Assembly (NCBI GenBank): GCA_030373325.1
Contig: JAUCZB010000003.1
Coordinates: 1-60,660 of the forward strand
Reading direction: 5' to 3'
Origin: Cyanobium sp. CZS25K
GTDB taxonomy: Bacteria; Cyanobacteriota; Cyanobacteriia; PCC-6307; Cyanobiaceae
DNA: 60,660 nucleotides
The position numbers were made by a program, and so were the translations under genes. Under the pieces are notes generated by a model. It was not told the origin of the DNA and made no database searches. It saw only the letters and a program-made list of their open reading frames with translations. This document shows positions 58,257 through 60,660 of the stretch, one piece after another; position 1 is the first letter of the stretch, and each line of letters begins with the position of its first letter.

Positions 58257-58904
58257 TCAGTTCGCTGCGGGGCTGCCCACCCGCCGGGCCGGGCGGATGT
58301 CGAGCAGGGCGCCGGGCTTGCCGGGCACCGAGCCTTTCACGACGAGCAGATTGCGGTCCGCATCCACCTTGAGGATGGTGAGGCCGCGGGTGGTGATCTG
58401 CTTGCCGCCGTAACGGCCGGCCATCCGCTTGCCGGGGTACACCCGGCCGGGGGTGGTGCCGGCGCCGATGGATCCTGGCTCGCGATGGTTCTTGGAGCCG
58501 TGGCTCATGGGGCCGCGGCTGAAGCCGTGACGCTTCTGCAGGCCCGAGAAACCACGACCGATCGTGTCGCCGCTGACGTCGACCTTCTGGCCGGGGCTGA
58601 AGTCACCCACGGTGACGGGCGCCCCCAGCTCGAGGCCGTCGATGGCCTCCAGCCGGTACTCCTTGAGGTGCCGCAGGGGCGCCTCGCCGGATTTGGCCAG
58701 GTGGCCCTTGGCGGGTTTGTTGACGAGCTTCTCGCGCGTTTCGCCGAAGCCGAGCTGCACCGCGGTGTAGCCGTCGGTGGCTTCGCTCTTGAGTTGGGTG
58801 ATGCGGCAGGGACCCGCTTCGATCAGGGTGACCGGAATGGATTTGCCTTCTTCGTCGAAGAACTGGGACATACCCAGCTTCTTCCCGAGAATGCCGATGG
58901 ACAT
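58257..58904 (-). CDS. rplC: 50S ribosomal protein L3
   Basis: A 215-residue L3, first gene of the cluster. [21 protein letters not shown], then [32 protein letters not shown] near the A-site gate. ATG 58904 is the conserved start (27 upstream codons are leader). The leader ends in GTTCTCCCTCCC with no Shine-Dalgarno. The operon begins with rplC because rpsJ is in the str operon. Confidence 0.97.
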   Translation of the reverse strand: MSIGILGKKLGMSQFFDEEGKSIPVTLIEAGPCRITQLKSEATDGYTAVQLGFGETREKLVNKPAKGHLAKSGEAPLRHLKEYRLEAIDGLELGAPVTVGDFSPGQKVDVSGDTIGRGFSGLQKRHGFSRGPMSHGSKNHREPGSIGAGTTPGRVYPGKRMAGRYGGKQITTRGLTILKVDADRNLLVVKGSVPGKPGALLDIRPARRVGSPAAN

Positions 58905-59354
58905 GGGAGGGAGAACAACACCAGCTGGACAACCGCGGCGGACCGCCATGGAGAAAGGAGCGAGGCCCTTCTTCCGGGGAGGCACCGCTGGGCGGCGGGG
59001 GCTGAATTCGTGGAATCGCAGATTGACCTGAGGGTCAGGAGCTAGCGAGGCGAATCAGCGGGCTGGGACTTGCCGAAAGCGAAAACAGGGCGGAAGAGCG
59101 AACTCTCCTGATCTGATATCGATGCCTTTGGCAGTATCCCGACGCTCCTGACAGCGACGAAGCGCTGCGAGGGTCGTACGGGCCAGAAAGGGTTCGTCAC
59201 CACTGACGGACCCCGTACCGTTCTCTGGAGGCCCGGCTAGCGGACGGGCACAGATCTTCAGTACAAGAGACAACAGTACCCCATGGTGCGCACCGCCACC
59301 CCCGGGCCCGGCACCGGCTGCCAGACTCGCAGGGCGATTCGCCTGCCGCTCCCG
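58905..59354. promoter_or_regulatory. Divergent promoter region, ribosomal cluster / ndhN
   Basis: A 450-bp gene-free stretch that must hold the promoter for the 16-kb minus-strand ribosomal cluster and that of ndhN on the plus strand. I could not identify convincing -35/-10 pairs. A direct repeat CAGTAC occurs at 59259-59264 and 59274-59279, four bases before an in-frame ATG (59283). Otherwise I see nothing definite. Confidence 0.5.
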
Positions 59355-59816
59355 ATGCCTCTGCTGATGACCGGCCGTGGTTTCCGCACCGAGCTGGAGC
59401 GCTGCGGTGCCCTCGCCCTCTTCGTGCCCCTTGAGGGTGGTGCTGAAACCAGGCTGCTTCGGCGGCTGCGGGCGGCCGGTTACCGCGCCCTGCTGACATC
59501 GGCCCGGGGTCTGGGGGATCCGGAGGCTTACCTGATGCAGCTGCACGGCATCCGTCCCCCCCACCTCGGCCATCACAGCGTGGGCCGTGCGGCCGCCGTG
59601 GGCGAGGTGCAGCAGGTGATGCCCCTGCTGGGCCCCCAGCTGGCCGGAGAGGGGCCGGTCCTGTTGTGGTTGCTGGAGGGGCAGGTGCTGAGCAGCTCCG
59701 AGCTCGCCGCCCTCTGCGAACTTTGCCGGCGCGAACCGCGCCTGAAACTGGTGGTGGAGATGGGCGGCGCCCGGGCCCTGCGCTGGCAGCCGCTCGAGCA
59801 GCTCCTTCCCGCCTGA
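59355..59816 (+). CDS. ndhN: NDH-1 subunit N
   Basis: A 153-residue oxygenic-photosynthesis-specific subunit of the thylakoid NDH-1 complex, which runs cyclic electron flow and respiration from ferredoxin/plastoquinone. [70 protein letters not shown] and [23 protein letters not shown] match the family throughout. ATG 59355 is the usual start; ATG 59283 would add 24 residues without homology. Confidence 0.93.
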   Translation: MPLLMTGRGFRTELERCGALALFVPLEGGAETRLLRRLRAAGYRALLTSARGLGDPEAYLMQLHGIRPPHLGHHSVGRAAAVGEVQQVMPLLGPQLAGEGPVLLWLLEGQVLSSSELAALCELCRREPRLKLVVEMGGARALRWQPLEQLLPA

Positions 59817-59876
59817 ATTCCCACCAGCCGGACCCGGCTCCCCATAGCCTGGCCCGGTTCCGCGGGCTCCAGGGCG

Positions 59877-60660
59877 TTGAGTGAGCGGCTGGCATTGATC
59901 TGGGGTTCGGCTTTTTTTGCCGGCTCCCTGGCCCAGGCCACGGCCTGGGCCACCGGCCAGCCGGCGGTGGTGCTGCTGCTGGGCATGGGGTTGCTGGCGG
60001 GCCATGCCGGCTTCGACCTCGTCCATCCCGAGAACCTCGGCGCCGGTCTGGAGCCGCTGGTGGGTCTGCTGGTGAGCCTGGTGCTCTTCGATGGCGGACT
60101 CAACCTGCGGCTGGCGGGCCGGGACCTGCAGCGCTCGGTGCTCCAGCTGGTGATGGTGCGCCTGGTGCTGGGGCTGCCCCTGGCGGCCCTTCTGGCGCAC
60201 CTCCTGGCGGGCCTGCCCTGGTCCCTGGCGCTGGTCTATGGCGCGATCGCTCTGGCCACGGGCCCCACGGTGGTCACCCCGATGGTGCGCCAGCTGCGCC
60301 TGGCTCCGAAGCTGGGTCAGCTGCTGGAGGCGGAGGGCCTGATCCTCGAACCGGTCAGCGCCGTGCTCGGCCTGGTGCTGCTCCAGGTGAGCCTGGGGGA
60401 TCTGGGCGGCTGGCAGGAGGTGGCCACCCGGCTGCTGCAGCGCCTTGGCGGCGGGGTGGCCCTCGGCGCCCTGGCCGGGCTGTTGCTTTCGGAGGCCCTC
60501 AGCCGGCTCGGCACCGTGGCGACGGCCAGGGGCGGGGAGGGAGCGGCCTCGGCCGAGGCGAGCGGCCTCGAGCTGCAGCTGACCCTGGGGGTTCTGTTTC
60601 TGATGTTCAGCGGCTGTGAGGCCCTGCTGCCGGAATCGGGCCTGCCGGCGGCGGTGAGCG
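59877..60660 (+). CDS. Na+/H+ antiporter (CPA1/NhaP type), truncated by window end
   Basis: At least 261 residues, running off the right edge. About seven transmembrane helices are visible. The family motifs are VLFDGGLNLRL (cf. FEGGLNL) and ATGPTVVTPMVRQLRLAPKLGQLLEAEGLILEPVSA (cf. EGEGVLIDPVGA). The Asp expected in LIDP, an ion-pathway residue in NhaP proteins, is Glu here (GLILEPV). The start is probably TTG 59877 (no ATG or GTG nearby upstream), 60 bp after ndhN. It exchanges Na+ for H+ across the plasma or thylakoid membrane. A Gly/Ala/Glu insertion (ARGGEGAASAEASG) lies in a loop. Confidence 0.82.
   Translation, partial: MSERLALIWGSAFFAGSLAQATAWATGQPAVVLLLGMGLLAGHAGFDLVHPENLGAGLEPLVGLLVSLVLFDGGLNLRLAGRDLQRSVLQLVMVRLVLGLPLAALLAHLLAGLPWSLALVYGAIALATGPTVVTPMVRQLRLAPKLGQLLEAEGLILEPVSAVLGLVLLQVSLGDLGGWQEVATRLLQRLGGGVALGALAGLLLSEALSRLGTVATARGGEGAASAEASGLELQLTLGVLFLMFSGCEALLPESGLPAAVS

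Noticed and set aside
59259..59279. NtcA-type site before ndhN (CAGTAC ... CAGTAC)
   Set aside because: It is a direct repeat, not GTA-N8-TAC, and the spacing does not fit NtcA.
1..60660. CRISPR arrays, prophage, insertion sequences or a defence island
   Set aside because: No regularly spaced repeats of CRISPR length, no transposase or integrase, no toxin-antitoxin pair; gene order is that of core cyanobacterial operons. The lone HNH gene is a chromosomal family.

Overview
The window is core chromosome of a GC-rich unicellular alpha-cyanobacterium of the Cyanobium/Synechococcus type. The signs are: adjacent psaA-psaB followed by convergent psaI-psaL; the photosynthetic NDH-1 subunit gene ndhN; a Fd-type glutamate synthase with no small-subunit gene beside it; an RNase E ending in the cyanobacterial arginine-rich nonapeptide; dapL; a CbiG-CbiH fusion; and rpsJ sitting behind tuf rather than at the head of the S10 operon. 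Base composition is very high in GC, so most long reverse-strand ORFs are coding shadows.

Layout. 0-8 kb: a B12-binding/radical SAM protein, a decayed RTX-like gene, a minus-strand dapL-clpS-CPBP protease run, and a second large radical SAM/DUF2344 protein. 8-12.4 kb: rne with a 377-nt leader, overlapping rnhB, a convergent DUF1997 gene and pheA. 12.4-14 kb: a quinol methyltransferase gene broken by a frameshift in a G8 tract, and a LON-domain protein. 14-19 kb (minus): the str operon rpsL-rpsG-fusA-tuf, then rpsJ behind a hairpin. 19-30.6 kb: an A-type Fe-S protein, a secreted phosphodiester glycosidase-like protein, glsF, lipA, tRNA-Pro(CGG), cbiG-cbiH and a secreted Pro/Glu/Asp-rich protein. 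30.6-36.8 kb: photosystem I genes psaA, psaB, psaL and psaI (psaI encodes only 38 aa). 36.8-42.2 kb: envelope-related genes (glycosyltransferase, NlpC/P60, class A beta-lactamase-fold hydrolase, GAP-family membrane protein, alr), tRNA-Ser(GCU) and an HNH nuclease. 42.2-58.9 kb (minus): one long S10-spc-alpha cluster, rplC to rpmE and prfA, including secY, adk, rpoA and truA. 59.3 kb to the end (plus): ndhN and a truncated Na+/H+ antiporter.

The genes fall into three functional blocks: translation and secretion, PSI photosynthesis with its cofactor and nitrogen metabolism, and cell-wall precursors and remodelling (dapL, alr, NlpC/P60). I found no prophage, insertion sequence, CRISPR array or defence island. 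The points most worth checking are regulatory or gene-integrity signals: the G8 frameshift, two genes whose conserved N-terminus has no good canonical start (truA, rnhB), inverted repeats at two promoters, the rne leader, a candidate RpaB (HLR1) site at psaA, and a terminator that ends 11-14 bp before the prfA start codon.
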